Assembly: GCA_900617975.1 (NCBI GenBank)
Contig: UZAE01012257.1
Coordinates: forward strand, 37,855 to 50,124
Reading direction: 5' to 3'
Source: Rodentolepis nana
Taxonomy: Eukaryota > Platyhelminthes > Cestoda > Cyclophyllidea > Hymenolepididae
Length of the DNA stretch: 12,270 bases
Shown here: piece by piece, positions 1 through 10,600 of the stretch
Layout: each line of letters opens with the position of its first letter
Numbering within the stretch: the first letter of the stretch is position 1
Made by a program: the position numbers and the translations under genes
The notes under the pieces: model-generated
Database searches by the model: none
What the model was told of the DNA's origin: nothing
Seen by the model: the letters and a program-made list of their open reading frames with translations, nothing else

Positions 1-1632
1 ATTTTAATTTAGCTAAAGCTACTAATACCTGCGCCATTTAATTCAAATGTTTGTGATGCTTCATGTAAACCACTTTGCAATAATTGAAGCATGGACTTAT
101 TTTTCAAAATTAAAAAGCACATTGGTACGCAGATTATCGGCAAATTATGGGTGCTTAAAATAGCTACGCACGTTTGGTGTGATTAGTCTCAAGGTCGCAA
201 TACTGGCATTAATTAATTTCTCAAACTTATTGTATGTATCAATTAAATTAATTTCGCATAAAATTTCTACTTATTGAAGCGGTTCAAATGATCAGCCTTT
301 AATAAAGATGGTAAATATTTTAATTTCAATTAATTTGAAGCGTAGATAAAGCCGAGAGGAATTGATTTGTTGAGTAAGGAGGGTTTGATTGGTAACAGAG
401 TAGATTATTGATATTACACTATAGAGACTCACGACAATTTGCACAATTTTTTACTTAAGTTCGCTTAAAGGAAATTAATTGGATCTGTTGGCAAATTTGA
501 TGATGGAAACATGACTCTTTAAATATCCTTTCTTTTATGAGACTGAAAATATTCGGAAGTCCTTGTTGATAGCAATTAAGCAATTTAAGTTTTGACAGTT
601 TGGCTGAACGAAATGTTACCTTGGCGACTTGATCACATTGACTTTTCGTAATCTTTCTTACCAAATTTGCATAGAATCTGATATCTCAAAAGAAGTTTTA
701 GGAAAAAATAAGTGGAAGGAGTTTTTAATGCCCTCCAGTGACAATGCTTTATTTGCTGAATGCGATGATGTAGCTATTTATCATTCATGACAGAGTGGAA
801 ATGCCTTCTCATGAAGTAAGGGGTGGCATTAAATTTGTTCCAATCAGAAACTCTTAGCAATACAAGCAAATGACCGTTGGGGAAGATTGACTAATTTTGG
901 CTGATTTTTGAGAACAACCAAAGGCGAGTCGATTCTTACGATTTTATGACTTTAAATATGCCGAGAGATGCAGCATTCTAACTGTCATAAATGTAATTGT
1001 ACTCAAATCTCTGGAATCTTGTTGGTTTTGGTATTTCCAACTTATTCCAGAGAGGAAGGTTGAAGTAAAATTTTCCCACAATCAGCAAAACTGACACAAG
1101 TGGGTTAATCGAGGAACGTTGAGGGAAAGACACAAAAGTGAAATGAAAATTTAATCCGCTACATAAAAACCTGTCATTTTACATCTTGAACCTCTCCATA
1201 AAATATTTAAGCAGTTCAAATGATAGCTATCCGCATATAACACTCAGAGCAATGAGCAAAAAACCACTTTTAATTGTCATCTTAAGAGTATTTCTGACTT
1301 GAATGATGGAATTTTTGGAAAAATAAAAAGACCCTACTTCCTAAGAGGTTATGAAATTTAGCTAGATTGAATCGGTTTTAAGCCAATTTGAAATACGTCT
1401 TATTAATTACCTAGTAAGCTGTTTGCTTAGAGATTGGCAGCCTTTCGTATCTGTTCTAGCAGACCGTGTCAACCTATTGCATTTCGTTAGCATAAAAGGT
1501 GACAGAGTGACAGAGTGACAGAAAAGATTACTCATGGTCACTCAGGAGAGTTTCAAAATTTCATGTATGCAGAAGCAAAGACGGTAGTTTTATAGTGGTA
1601 AATGATAAAATAGTGTTTTATTTTTCTTTCAG
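1..1632. other. Non-coding stretch, upstream intron or 5' flank
   Basis: No exon with acceptor, open phase 1 frame and donor together was found in this 1.6 kb. It is AT-rich and carries in-frame stops in all frames. It should contain either the intron leading to the 1633 exon or the unseen 5' end of the gene. The only structured item is a short 8-bp tandem repeat near 1500. A minus-strand open frame at 455-664 has no recognisable protein character. Confidence 0.5.
1499..1522 (+). repeat. Three perfect tandem copies of GTGACAGA
   Basis: The 8-bp unit GTGACAGA occurs three times head to tail at 1499-1506, 1507-1514 and 1515-1522. It lies about 110 nt upstream of the first recognisable exon. 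It is probably an ordinary short tandem repeat; no function can be read from it. Confidence 0.85.
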
Positions 1633-1680
1633 ATTATCCCATTAAGACGACGCATGAGGAAACTAATTTTGTTCAAAGAG
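1633..1680 (+). CDS. Small phase 1-1 exon, 48 nt (DYPIKTTHEETNFVQR)
   Basis: The acceptor TTTTTCTTTCAG is strong and the donor is GTAAAT. Starting in phase 1 the exon reads xYPIKTTHEETNFVQR (first residue split, D if the previous exon ends in G) and ends on a single G, so it is 16 codons and symmetric. That G joins to AT of the 2483 exon to make GAT (Asp). It has the same shape as the tail exons: hydrophilic, one tyrosine followed by proline. The tail exon at 8767 similarly opens DNYPTV. This is the most 5' exon I can defend. The model is partial here because the exon opens at an acceptor and not at a start codon. Confidence 0.6.
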
Positions 1681-4600
1681 GTAAATTTGTTGATATAATT
1701 TATAGTGAGATTAATTAATCAAATTCGAAATTGACTTAATTAATGTGCATGCAATTAATGGTCTTAGAAAATTTAGCAGCAAAAGCTAAGTGATATTCGA
1801 AAGAGAATGGGGTAAGCCTAAAATAGCCAATATCTGGAAGAATAAAAAGCTTTGAAATATATATTGTAAATAATGCATTCATTCTACCCTGAAAACCTTT
1901 CACAAATCTCGGTGCCAGAATTACCAATATATCTTGCAAGACTCCCAGAGCTAGCTAAGCTACAGCCCCAATATAGAGGAAACAGACATATCTCGTGGAA
2001 TGCGTTTATTTGGGAAGGATAGTGTGTTAAATGTGTGCTTGTCGAAAGGTTAGTTATCATCAACATGGCTGAATGGAGGAAAAAATGAAGGCTTCTGATT
2101 GGCCATTATGTGTGTGCGCGAGCAAATTCTTGTTGGATGTTGACGTATACAACAAGGGAAAACACATGAGTCTCCAAATATGAAACACGAAGCACCTCAG
2201 AGAAGTGAGAAATATTTTACAAATCAAGTCTTAATTGTAACTTCGCTTATATTGCCCTTGACCATGTGTTAAAAATTTACTTATTTTTATTTCAACTTTA
2301 CTTGACTAATGTAAATTTGAATGCAAGCACGTAGCTTAAAATTGCAACAATGCCAAATGGAGCTTATTACACGTGTATGTGAGATGAATATTTTTGTGTA
2401 ATGTACTGATGTAGTCAAAGTAATATTTAATTTCTATTGGTTTTGGCACTGTTATGAGTGATTGTACCAATTTTTTAATCAGATCATGAAGAACCTCCGG
2501 TGCCACCGAGAAAGGGTAAGTTGATATTTCAAAGCTACATTGACACAATTTTTTAGACGAAATGTAATGGTAACCTTTCCTTAATATTAATCTATAATTT
2601 CATTACCTGAAATGCGATATGTTTGTCATGAAATTACAGCAAAGCGAAATAGAGCTTCTAACTCGTGTAAGTGATATGAATATTGTTGACTAATGTAAAC
2701 ATTTAATTAAAATTAAATTGAATTTCCATTGGTTTTGCTGTTGCTAAATGTGTTTATACTACTTGCTTAATCAGCGCATGTCTAACCTCTAGCACTCAAA
2801 AATAAAGGTAAGTTTATACTTCCAACCTAGTTTGACACAAATTTGTAAACAAACATTTATTTATTAATAATTATTTAATTATTAATAATGATTAAAATAA
2901 ATAAAAATTATTTTTTCATAATTTCATTGCCTGAAGTGAGATATATTTGTCTTAAAAAGATGGAATGGTGGGAATACTTATGTTTAATTTTATTTTTCTA
3001 GGAATGCCTAAAAGAAAGTTAGACGACCTCTGGACAGCAGCTTACTATGGTGATATAAAGGAATTTCCAGATGACACAGATGACGACAAGCAGAGATGGA
3101 GAATTTATTCCAAAGAAGAAGGAGGTTTGATTTTAAAGAATGGCATGGATGGTGAATCCTATGAAGTTACCATTGGAGATCAATACGAAGTGTCTGTTGG
3201 GCATGATGAAGGAAAAGTGTGTAGAGGAACAGTACTTTCTGAATTAATGCGGGACGTGGTTGAGGTAGGTTTGGCATTATCTTGGTAAACTTATCTTTCT
3301 TTAGAAAACTGGTGTTAAAGCAGCAAGACATAGGAAGGGTGCCACGTTGATTAATAAACGCGATTTAATGCACTTCGTAGAAGCTTTCCTTCTAAAAGAC
3401 GATGAAATACCAAGAGAGGTTGGGGAAGAAGGTGGAAAAATTCTTGGCAAGGGAGAATTTGGAGAAGTTGTACTTAGAGAATTCCGCACTTCTGTGAGTT
3501 TTCAATTTTTTCCGTTCTCTATACATGTACCCACATACATATGATATACAAAAAACAACTTTTTCGAAGTTTTGTTTTTGTTTATTCTTCTCATCTGATT
3601 ATATAAATACAATGCAGTAAATAATGAGGACATGCTCGGAGTCGTGACGGATTGTCAATTAATTTGAAAGACTGAGTTGGTCTCCTAGGTGACACGTTTA
3701 TCCAGATCCGAACATATATTGCTTTGTAAATTGCAACAAATTTTATAGGCTGGTAGACGCCCTTGAGGCAACCAATCAAGCTCAAATCGACTTGTCTCGA
3801 AGTAATTTATTGACGTGTTTCATCATTTATGGCTCGATTACCACATGAATCGCATCCAATGAATCTATATAACACCAAGGAAACATCTGTATCACACGAA
3901 CAATTTCAGTTGTTGGTTTATTTAGAAAAATCTTATTCACTAAGCTTTGGATATTGTCGGTCACCTATGATGTAATTTGAAGTGGGCTTCATATCAGGAC
4001 ACTAAGGCAAAAGGCCAATAAACAGGGATCCAGTGCACTAGAGAAGGTATTGTAGAAGTCGATTTGAAGCATTCAATAATAGTTTTTTCAGTTTCAATTA
4101 GGGCAAAGAGTAATTACCAATAAAGACATTAATATCGGAATTTTCCTGCGATTCCCCATTGAAGTGTCCAAAGAGTTTGGTTATTTATGAAGAGTGTTAG
4201 AAATCTGTCAGGTTGCACTGCTCTTCAAATAATTGGCATAAAAGAGATTGGTAGGGTGGAGAGGTGTGGGAGGGGGGAAGGGGAGGGGGGGGGGAGGTGG
4301 AGGCAAAGTGAGCTGATTTGCACTTTTGTTATTGAAAGATTTAACGTTATTTTTGACAGATGCCCAACTATGACTTGTGACCTCGTAGATCCTTGTTGTT
4401 ACTAACATAATGAAATCTATTCGTAAGGGAGAAGTATTAGAGTGCGTGAATATCAAGAATGTGGAAGATAGTTGTTAAATAAGCGCTTGGTACACTAGAA
4501 GTATTGAGATATGATGCTTGTGGAGAGAAGATCTTGCAAGTTGTTTGCTACCGTGTGAGCATATTCTGCCTTCTCGACATTTGTTTGAAAATGAATTGGC

Positions 4601-7600
4601 ATAGAAACATTAACCATAATGAGTCGAAAACAGTTCACTAGGCATTAGTCATTGTGGCGAAGAAATTGTATTGTAATCCAAATGGTGAGCAATGTATTTC
4701 GAAAATGTGGGTGCTTGATGTTACCATAAGAATAATAGAATACCTAAGTTTATGATGTTGCTATATGCCTATTTGTTTGCTAATAGGAAGGCTCAAATCG
4801 AAAAGTGGCAATAAAACGAGTAAAGCAAACATCCGAATTTGCTTTAACTGGAGGAATGGAACTTGCAGTTATGGCCACCCTTTCCCAGTGCGAGAAAAAC
4901 GTACACCTTCTCAGTTTTATTGGTTGGTACATGGATTCAGGGCATCTCAACATTGTGTCCGAGTACATGCCCAACGGATGCCTCAACGAACGTCTTAGGA
5001 GGTTATTTCTAAATAATGAAGAGAAGAAGCACACAGAGCAACTCAACTTGGTCCGATACGTCTCACAAATTGCTTCAGGAATGAAAGTTCTGGAAGAAAA
5101 CGCACTTCTTCACCGTGATCTTGCAACTAGGAATATTCTCCTAGATGAATACGACAATATCAAGGTAAATATTTATGATTAGGGAGAAGGAAAATTGAAG
5201 AAAATTAAAATATACACTTTTACTAACAAAGAATGCAATACTTTAAAGTATCCTTTTTCTAAAGTATGAAATTAATGTACCACCGGGTTTAGAAAATTGG
5301 ATAGCATTTTCAACTTACTCATACTCTAAGATTTTAAGTTTTTCTTAATTATCATATTTTTGGTTAATTTTGTAATAATTGATTTTGGTTGAATTTGAAC
5401 AATTTGCTTACTAGATTGGTGGTTTCGGTTTGAGCCGACCATTTGAATCCAAATACAGCTCTGGGGTGATAGCTGTGAGATGGATGGCTCCAGAGGTGTT
5501 GGCAAATGAAAATACGTTTACTAATAAGGCAGATGTTTGGTCTTTTGGTGTCGTGGTGTGGGAGATTTATAGTTTTGGTGGCTTGCCCTATAGTGATGTC
5601 AACTGTTCCAAATTGGGTACTCTCCTTCAAAATGGCAAACGACTGGATGCTCCAGTTGGCGTGCCACAGAGAATGGCAGCCCTTATGGAGAATTGTTGGA
5701 AGTTGGAACCTAAAGAAAGACCATCATTCAGAGAAATTGACAACATTCTCCAAGGAAAGACAACCAGACCATACCGGACTCCTACACCGCCACCTCCACC
5801 ACCCAAATATGACCAATCAATTAGCACGTGTACGTTGTTGTCTTATTTAAGTAATTATAATTACTTGTGTGCAAGTTAAATGTCCACAGGTAGACAATAA
5901 GTTCAACGCTCACGAGTATTCGATGGATCAGGCTGAGAAGGGGTGTGACGGAGGTTGACTCGATTCCCAGAAAGACTTCTTAATGATAAATTGTTGGATT
6001 TCAGTCTTGATATCAATACTTGCCATATTTCAATTTGAGAGTGACGACTGGTCGTTGATAAAATTCATTCGCTAACATTAGAATTCCTTCAGGAAATCAC
6101 AGTACATTAGAAATTAAGCTGAGTGTGATACCAATCACTGCCTTTTGTCTGTACTCACTTAGTCTTCATCAGAAACAACACTTTCCACTCATTCCAGTGA
6201 ACACATCAAAGAAATGAATGGTACAAATGGAGTGTAGTGAGTGAATTAGAAGATGGTGGTACTGTCGATATGGATGGATTAGAGATGCGTTAATTCCAAT
6301 GTGATAGACAGGGGAACACAAAGGATATGAAGTTGAATAAAGTGAAGTTGTCCTCAATTTGACAACTTGTTGTACGTAGAAGAGGGGTTGGATAAATAGA
6401 AAAATGTTAGCTTGGTATAGTGGAATGGTAATGTTTACGACAACAGAGCTTTGTATAAAAGCCAATTTTCATGATTTCATTAAAATGCGAATTGCATGAC
6501 TTCTGAAGAAAATTATAGTGGAGAATAAGTATCCTTTTAAATTCAGAAATCGAGCTGGAAGAAGAGGAGTGGGGGGGGGGATGGAGGAGGAGGGGAAATC
6601 CCCTTCCCCGTAATAGTGCATGCATTGCAAACGGCCACCCTTCTACTCCTCTCCCTTTAAAATGCACGCAGCCACGTGTGAGACGTTTGAAGTGGCAGTC
6701 TATTAGTCTTTGTAGTTACTATTATAGATTTCAAAAGACCTCACAGCCAGTGAACTTGGGTACGTTTAAAATAAGTGTTTAGCGTGATGAAGCAGACTAT
6801 GTATCATCCTTCCCCAACCATTTATGAATGTCCACTGGAATAGTCAGTGATTATTCTCTTAGTAACACGGAATTAAATATATTCCTGACCCCTTGCTATT
6901 AAATTTTAAATGTGACACAAAGTGCACGATTTTGCAAACGAATCTTAACTTTATACCCAAATGTTCAATGGAACCAAATCTATATTTTTGTTTTATGGTT
7001 GAAAAATGTTTACAAGAACCTAAACTAATTTGACATAATGTTAAATTTAAATTTAAACTGCGAGGCATGTTTTGGATAAGAGGTGCAAATTATAAATTAA
7101 CATTTTTGAAAAATATTTAAATTAACCATTTGTCTCCATTTTAGATATATCTGGAAATGGACAGAGTATGTTACATTCTTTTCCTAATCATGGCAATATT
7201 TTACGAAGTAAGAAATTTGATAAGAATGCATGCTTTTTAAATTTGGTATACGCTGCAGAGAATGATGTAGATATTTCAAAGAGCATCTTTTGAAGAGTGA
7301 GGAAAAGTGACTTGATTCCCATTTCTTTCCTCAACATTTTCTGTGGACTCGAGAACTTCTCATTCTGCTGTTGATTGGATGCCATTGGGATTTGGAACAT
7401 TTGCACAGAAAATGAGCATTTATTTATGAGATGGCATCTGTTGGGTGGTGGCACGAAGTCCATGTTGAGTAAGCAAAAGATTGGGTCTTGATGAAACGCT
7501 CATTTTTATAGTCTAGGAGAGTATATCAAATAAAGATGCAGACATGTGGCTTAAAAAACCATAAAACCTGGATTGGACTTTGTGTTTGTGCTTCTAACTA

Positions 7601-10600
7601 AAATTGATATAGTTCAATTTTGGAAGTGGGAAAGGAAATATTCAAAGACAAAGCAATCACAGGAGGCCATTCAAGCAAAGTGAAGAGCCGAGGACTCCAC
7701 TGGGACATCACTCGGATGGTTGGAGTGTGAAGAAGGAGGAATGGTTTAGTATGAGGCAACAAGAATCTGTGTTCACTAGATTTGCGGCGGCATGGTGTTC
7801 TCATGACCTCACAAAGAAAATGCCAATTGTGTGCGTACTCACATTGCTCGATTGAATTGACAGTTACATGGGTGCATTTGTGTTCGCGATCTTTTAACTA
7901 AATGGCTCACTTTAATGGACGATTACGCCACCTCTTCACATTTAAATTGCGCTGCAGTTTAGATAAGGAAGATAAGACTGGCAATCGATTCTATTAACAC
8001 GATAGTGCTCAATAGAGTCCACTCTGTGCCATGCTTATTACTTAATCATCTCAATGATTTATAATTGCAAAATGGCATTAAAAACAATTCTGAAGATATT
8101 CTATGTTTCTTGAAGTTACAGCTTCAGATGGAGTTTCGTCTTCAAAGAATATGCACACTCGGGGAAGAAGATCAGTTCCTATACTTCGCAAAGGTATGTT
8201 AAATTATTTTCGATTTGTTATTATAATATGACCTTTAATTTATAATTTTATCAAACTGAAAGCCTGTATGTGACTGCCGAAAACACTCATCTTTAAATGT
8301 TCTCCAAATGCCTATATTGTACTTTATACCTTAAACAAATCATTTGCATATGTTATAAATAGTTGCTGAGCAATGGAGAACTAGAAACAATTCGGGACAT
8401 GCAACCGGAAATCAAAGTAAATGATTCAGTTATATGAAATAATTATCAATCTGTTTTCAATGCTTTAACTGACATGTACTTTAGTTATAATTAGAAAATT
8501 GATTGGGAGCGAATTTTCTTTTACTAAAATAAATGACCTTAGATCTTGATGGTAGAAATGGTTATACATGTGACAATAATTCACGGGATGAAAGTATGTT
8601 TTTATTTATGTGTTTTAATCTACATCTTGCCAATGACTCTTATTATTTATTATACTTAAGGCACAACAGCAGGTGAATTACTAAAATCTAAAAATAATTA
8701 TAACACGGCAGTTAATTGGATATTATTTATGATGAAGCTGTCAATTCGGGTGTTTCTATGCTTCAGATAATTACCCAACGGTCAATGACGGGACAAAAGA
8801 AATGATCGCAAGTGAATTGGGTAAGCTTAAAATAGCCAATATCTGGAAGAATAAAAAGCTTTGAAATATATATTGTAAATAATGCATTCAGTCTACCCTG
8901 AAAACCTTTCACAAATCTCTGTGGCGGAATTACCAATTTATCTTGCAAGACTCCCAGAACTAGCTAAGCTACAGCCCTAGTATAGGGGAAACACATATTC
9001 CACGAAATGCGTTTATTAGGGAAGGATAGTGTGTTAAATGTGTACATCTCGGAAGGTTAGTTATAATCAATATGGCTGAATGGAGGAACAATTGAAGGTG
9101 TCTGATTGGCCATTATGTGTGTGAGCAAACAATTTCTTGTTGGATGTTGACGTATACAACAAGGGAAAACACATGTGTCTCCAAATATGAAACACGAAGC
9201 ACCTCATAGAAGTGAGAAATATTCTACAAATCAAGTCTTAATTGTAACTTTGCTTATATTGCCCTTGACCTTGTGTTAAAAACTTACTTATTTTTCATTT
9301 TTATTTTACTAATTATTGTTCTAAAATAATGGACTCATTAATTGTGTATTCGTTCAGATTTAGTTGTAGCATCAGCCAAACCTAGCAAGTTAAGGAATTA
9401 TCTCATAGAAAAATATAGCAACAATGAATGAATTAATAGATAGTTAAGAAATGAGTTCAGTACTCAAGTGGTTCGTTATCTCTTTCTTCTTAAAGGAACT
9501 TGACAGGCTAATTCTAATTCTATCCTACGTTCTCACTAATTAGTCAATTTTATTTGACTAACGTAAATTCAAATACGAGTTAGAACTTATCAAGCGTGTA
9601 AGGGTTATGAACATTGTCGATTAACGTAATAAAATGCCTAAAATTATATTTAATTTCCATTGATTTTGCTGTTGCTAAATGTGTTTATACAACTTGTTTA
9701 ATCAGCGTATCCCCAACCTCTGGCACTCCCAAATTTGTGTATGTTAATATTCCGAAGCTTCATTAACACAAAACTTTAAATGAAATGGAACTGTAGCCGA
9801 TTGCTACACTCGTAAAGCCTGACTGACTCAGAAATCTCAATGGCAGATTCTCCTTCATTTAGCTTGACTCCCAGAACTAGCTATGCTATTGCCCAGCTAT
9901 AAAGGAAGCAGACGTGTAGCACGGCGCACGTTTATTCAGTGAGTATATTGCGGATAAAGTGTACATGCAGGGAGCTACTCATGATCAGGATGTGGGATTA
10001 GGTTAAACAAACGGAAGTCACTGATTGGCCACTGTTTGTGTGATCACTACACACGGAGTTGTATGGCCTCACCTTCCAATCCTGGCGTGCGGGCATGCGA
10101 TGACGCACAAAGCGATTACGTGTCCCACAGAACGGGAAATGCGTTTCCTATTCTAGTGATTCGTTACTTCTTAATTCTTAAAGGGAACTTGACTAATGTA
10201 AATACCGATGCAAGCACGTCACTTAAAGTCGACACCAAAAGCAAGTTGGAGCCTATCACTCGTTGTGGATTAATTACAAGTCCTAGAAAGAGTTTCCTCA
10301 ATTATAGTTATTGTTCAGAGGAGTGAAGAACTTTCAAAATAATTAATTGTCAAACGATGAAAAATATAATTTTTAGATGGAAAAATTGAAAGGGAACCAC
10401 CAGCACCTCTCAAGTCCTTCCAAACCCTGGTAAATTAGAGCCAAAATTAAATTAACAAGCGTTCATGTTACATATTTTTGCAAAAAATTAATTGATTAAT
10501 GCTTTTTCTATGCAGGGATATCACCACAAAATCGGTAATCCTAATTTAATCTAGAGGCATTAATAGCAAATATGATGATATAACTTAAATTCCATTTCGA

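Larger units (their letters stand above)
2530..2830 (+). repeat. Partial tandem copy of the two-micro-exon module
   Basis: After the 33-nt exon, the sequence repeats the module [27-nt exon]-[intron of about 110 nt]-[33-nt exon] without the 490-bp repeat. The intron between the two small exons is clearly shared with 9600-9705: TTTCCATTG, TTTTGCTGTTGCTAAATGTG and the end TTAATCAG are the same in both. A further fragment (ATAATTTCATT.CCTGAA.TG.GATAT.TTTGTC) present at 2595-2632 recurs at 2917-2954, just before the 3002 exon, so this part of the gene was built by repeated local copying. Confidence 0.7.

Noticed and set aside
1050..1064. Strong acceptor TTATTCCAG followed by AGAGGAAG
   Set aside because: No adequate donor in phase 1; the possible exon of 8 or 14 nt would shift the frame.
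1736..1939. Similar minus-strand open frames at 1736-1939 and 8763-8948
   Set aside because: Their likeness is that of the DNA repeat. They start and end differently, and differences between the copies show no sign of protein-level constraint that I can see.
2965..3288. Single 107-codon open frame starting MVGILMFNFIFLGMPKRK
   Set aside because: Its first 12 codons are intron sequence before a strong acceptor at 3001 and its end runs into the 40-nt intron. The real exon is 3002-3264.
3002..3493. SH2 domain ahead of the kinase
   Set aside because: The W...IYSKEEGG segment looked like an SH2 start at first, but there is no FLVRES arginine motif and the spacing does not fit.
6093..6122. Possible 30-nt phase 1-1 exon after CCTTCAG
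   Set aside because: The acceptor and frame fit, but the donor GTGTGA is poor and no related copy exists. Not included.
7613..7682. Open stretch after ATATAG with GTGAAG donor
   Set aside because: Weak polypyrimidine tract, and the donor would end in phase 2, which breaks the frame to the next exon.
10036..10326. 96-codon plus-strand open frame
   Set aside because: It lies mainly on repeat copy 3, has no known domain, and copies 1 and 2 do not keep the frame. Treated as chance.
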